From contig OX940871.1 in the NCBI GenBank assembly GCA_954871525.1, positions 25,456,586 through 25,520,585 of the forward strand: a stretch of 64,000 nt of DNA, in the 5' to 3' direction. The stretch is from Parietaria judaica. Its lineage: Eukaryota > Streptophyta > Magnoliopsida > Rosales > Urticaceae. The translations under genes were made by a program, and so were the position numbers. The notes under the pieces are model-generated. The model saw only the letters and a list, made by a program, of their open reading frames with translations, was not told where the DNA came from and made no database searches. Below, piece by piece: positions 61,836 through 64,000 of this stretch (positions are counted from its first letter, which is position 1; each line of letters opens with the position of its first letter).

Positions 61836-63759
61836 TTAAGCAGTGACAGAGTTTGGAAGAACTTTGTATGGATTAAGTATTCCTCTGGGGTCAAGCAAAT
61901 TCTTTATTGACGCCATTAATTGTACCTGTTCAACCAAATACCCCGTTTACGCGTGTTTAAAAAATAGCGATAAAGATTCGAGAGCGGAAAGAGAAATGAG
62001 TAATCGTAAATCATGTAATCGTAAATCATTTCCCTTTATACATGTCACATTGCCATGGTTTTTCATCTGTACTTTCTTATTTACCAAAATTTGTCCTCTA
62101 GACTTGTAAACCAAACTCAGTTTAACTAAAATCTGCTGGTTTCCGTATTCAAAGGACAAAATCGTCATCTCGCATAATATTAAGGAAGTTCTGCAAATAT
62201 GCCCTCTAAAAACTCCTCGTGAGAGCGAGGCAGAATGATGAGATTACAATTTTGTCCTTAAAATTTAACGGGAACTGTTATATATTTAAGGGAGCCGGGT
62301 TTACAAGTTCATGAGGCATACTCATAAAAACAAAAGTTCAGAGGACAAACTAGACAATGTGATAAGTTCAGGGGGACAATTGATACTTGCTGAAAAAAAA
62401 AAAGCCAAAATACTCACAGTTTTTGTTTGCTTGCTGTAGAAAATCTCGTTAGCTTTCATCAGTCCGAGACCGTGCTCGGCGCTAATGCTCCCTCGATGTT
62501 TGGAAGTCCATTCATACACAAAGGGTTCTATTAGCTGCAATGTCTGCAAGTTTATTCAGTCTTAATAACAAGTTGATAGATTGTATGGGGTTATTAGCGG
62601 CATAACAACCCGAACTTTGACCAACTGAGGCGACATGGATCCAAAGTGAAAAAAATAGCAGCAACAGTACCCAAAGTCGACAAAAATGAGGCGACACATA
62701 TTTCCATCCACTTTTTTACGGACGTTGGTCAAATGCCACGTGATATCACGGACTTTAGAAAAAATTGAGGCTACACATTTTTTAGTCAACTTGACACCAC
62801 GTCCATAAAAAAAAATAAAAAATAAAAAAGGATGGAAATATGCTTTGCCTCAGTTCTGTCAATTTTGGGTACTTATGCCCGCTAGTTTTTCACTTTAAAC
62901 TCATGCCCCCTTAGTTGGTCAAAGCTTGGGTACTTATGCCTCTTATATCCCAATTATACACACATTAATACATTTTATGAAGACAATAATACCTTATCAT
63001 CGTACTTAGGAGCTGAAATATTGAGATGCAAGTTAGAATCTCCGAGATGTCCGTACGCAACCACATTAGCCGATGCACCTTCACGAATTGAAGTCAAAGG
63101 TAAAACATTAGATGACTGTTTCCTGAATATAACAGAAACTTTTCTCTTCTTCTTCTTCTTCCATAAACGAGTAAAAAGGCTAACGATTTTTTTTTTTATG
63201 AGAACACGAGTTATAACTAAATTAAGCTTGTCACTAATTTCATCACTTATGCCATCATGTTACCGATCTTTCGGTTATTTATGTTAAGCAGTGTTACTTT
63301 CTGTACCTGCAGAACCGTACAGCGTGTCACAGACCGTGACTTTATCTAAAAGTCCAACCATAAAGTTAACCATAAATCGGTTTAGTTAAACCATATAATT
63401 TTAAGAAGATGAAATTTGGTAAGCCCATAGGCGCAGAAGCAAGGGTATTATGTTTTTCTTCAATTGAGCATCGCGGAGCGTCTTGACCTTGCTCTCGAAG
63501 GAAAGGTCGGATTTGTGTACCGTGGTTCCATTAAGTAGTATATTGCTAGTTCTTATCAAGATTTTTTTTTTCTTACGTTTGAGGAGAAAATACTGTTATT
63601 AGCCCATGGTGTCGTTTCATATCAAAAAACCCGATTTACACATTTTCTCTTACCTAGTCGGATTCGCAATTCTTCCACAATAGCGTACATGCTTTCAACA
63701 GGGATTGATAAATCATACTTGTAAAAAGCCCCTGCTTTCATCAAGGCTTCTGGGAGACC
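61836..63759 (-). CDS. D2HGDH: D-2-hydroxyglutarate dehydrogenase, C-terminal exons (partial)
   Basis: Exons on the minus strand: 63759-63654, 63078-62993, 62543-62418, 61925-61836. Phases fit from exon to exon. Earlier exons lie beyond the right edge of the window. The residues read [20 protein letters not shown], then [20 protein letters not shown], then [20 protein letters not shown], then a C-terminus [17 protein letters not shown]. These are the FAD-oxidase C-terminal domain motifs of D2HGDH (GHLGD.NLH and [10 protein letters not shown]). The enzyme oxidises D-2-hydroxyglutarate to 2-oxoglutarate in plant mitochondria and passes electrons to the ETF system. A foldback element sits in the intron between 62993 and 62543. 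Confidence 0.93.
62586..62952. mobile_element. Short foldback element in a D2HGDH intron
   Basis: The left arm (GCGGCATAACAACCCGAACTTTGACCAACTGAGG...) pairs with the inverse of the right arm (GGCATAAGTACCCAAGCTTTGACCAACTAAGG...) over about 130 bp. The centre is A-rich. No target duplication was found. It resembles the larger foldbacks at 31.9 and 54.5 kb in its GGGTACTTATGCC wording. Confidence 0.7.
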
Positions 63760-64000
63760 CTACAGAATTAATTCAATAATAAATAAATAAAGGACACATT
63801 CTTCATTGAGATTCCCATAATCGCGATAAATAAAGAGCTGGTACTTCTTATCATCAATTTTCATTCATGAATTCTTATCTTAAAGAGCAAACAAATATGA
63901 TAAGCCCTTACATGCGTTTAGGAGTGAAGGGAGGGACATGATTGGCGTTTATTTATGTCCTTTATTGTCTTTTTATCTTTCTTGTCATAAGGGGCATTAA
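63760..64000. other. D2HGDH intron sequence at the window edge
   Basis: AT-rich, with no exon recognised. The next upstream D2HGDH exon must lie beyond 64000. Confidence 0.6.

Overview
The window is nuclear DNA of a flowering plant, most likely a eudicot. The genes are split by many AT-rich introns with GT-AG borders. The proteins are plant-specific or plant-typed: a YSK dehydrin, a class III peroxidase, a DYW-type PPR protein, a plastid-type folate carrier and a UBC15-18 type E2. The spacers are full of plant transposon families. I cannot name the species. Exon joins below were built by reading both strands and checking that splice sites, phase and total length agree; no transcript evidence was available.

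Layout. 0-5.5 kb: minus-strand gene with 17 coding exons for a conserved membrane protein I cannot name. 5.9-12.2 kb: transposon cluster (a MITE, a decayed Ty3/gypsy element, two LTRs in inverted orientation, a copia remnant). 12.6-17.3 kb: GT4-family glycosyltransferase. 20.4-27.9 kb: dehydrin gene whose single intron holds an almost intact 6.5-kb LINE in antisense orientation. 29.0-30.9 kb: a PPR-DYW gene broken by two frameshifts. 31-36 kb: foldback transposons and an RNase H-like remnant. 36.6-38.7 kb: secretory peroxidase. 41.0-42.6 and 44.0-44.5 kb: divergent genes for cytosolic ribosomal protein uS2 (RPSA/p40) and mitochondrial bL12. 45-49.6 kb: repeats, a MYB/SANT-like remnant and an hAT-type MITE. 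50.2-53.4 kb: folate transporter FOLT1. 54.5-55.6 kb: a 1.08-kb foldback element with a 9-bp target duplication. 55.9-58.3 kb: ubiquitin-conjugating enzyme. 59.5-60.5 kb: 3' fragment of a second LINE. 61.8-63.8 kb: 3' part of the D-2-hydroxyglutarate dehydrogenase gene, running off the right edge.

The host genes are unrelated housekeeping or stress genes and form no pathway or operon. I found no convincing new multi-gene system. The most notable signals are structural: the LINE inside the dehydrin intron, a 13-bp triplication that throws the PPR gene out of its DYW frame, and several long foldback elements whose arms share a GGGTACTTWTGCC-like phrase and could act as small-RNA hairpins. Two conserved carrier/E2 motifs also carry substitutions.
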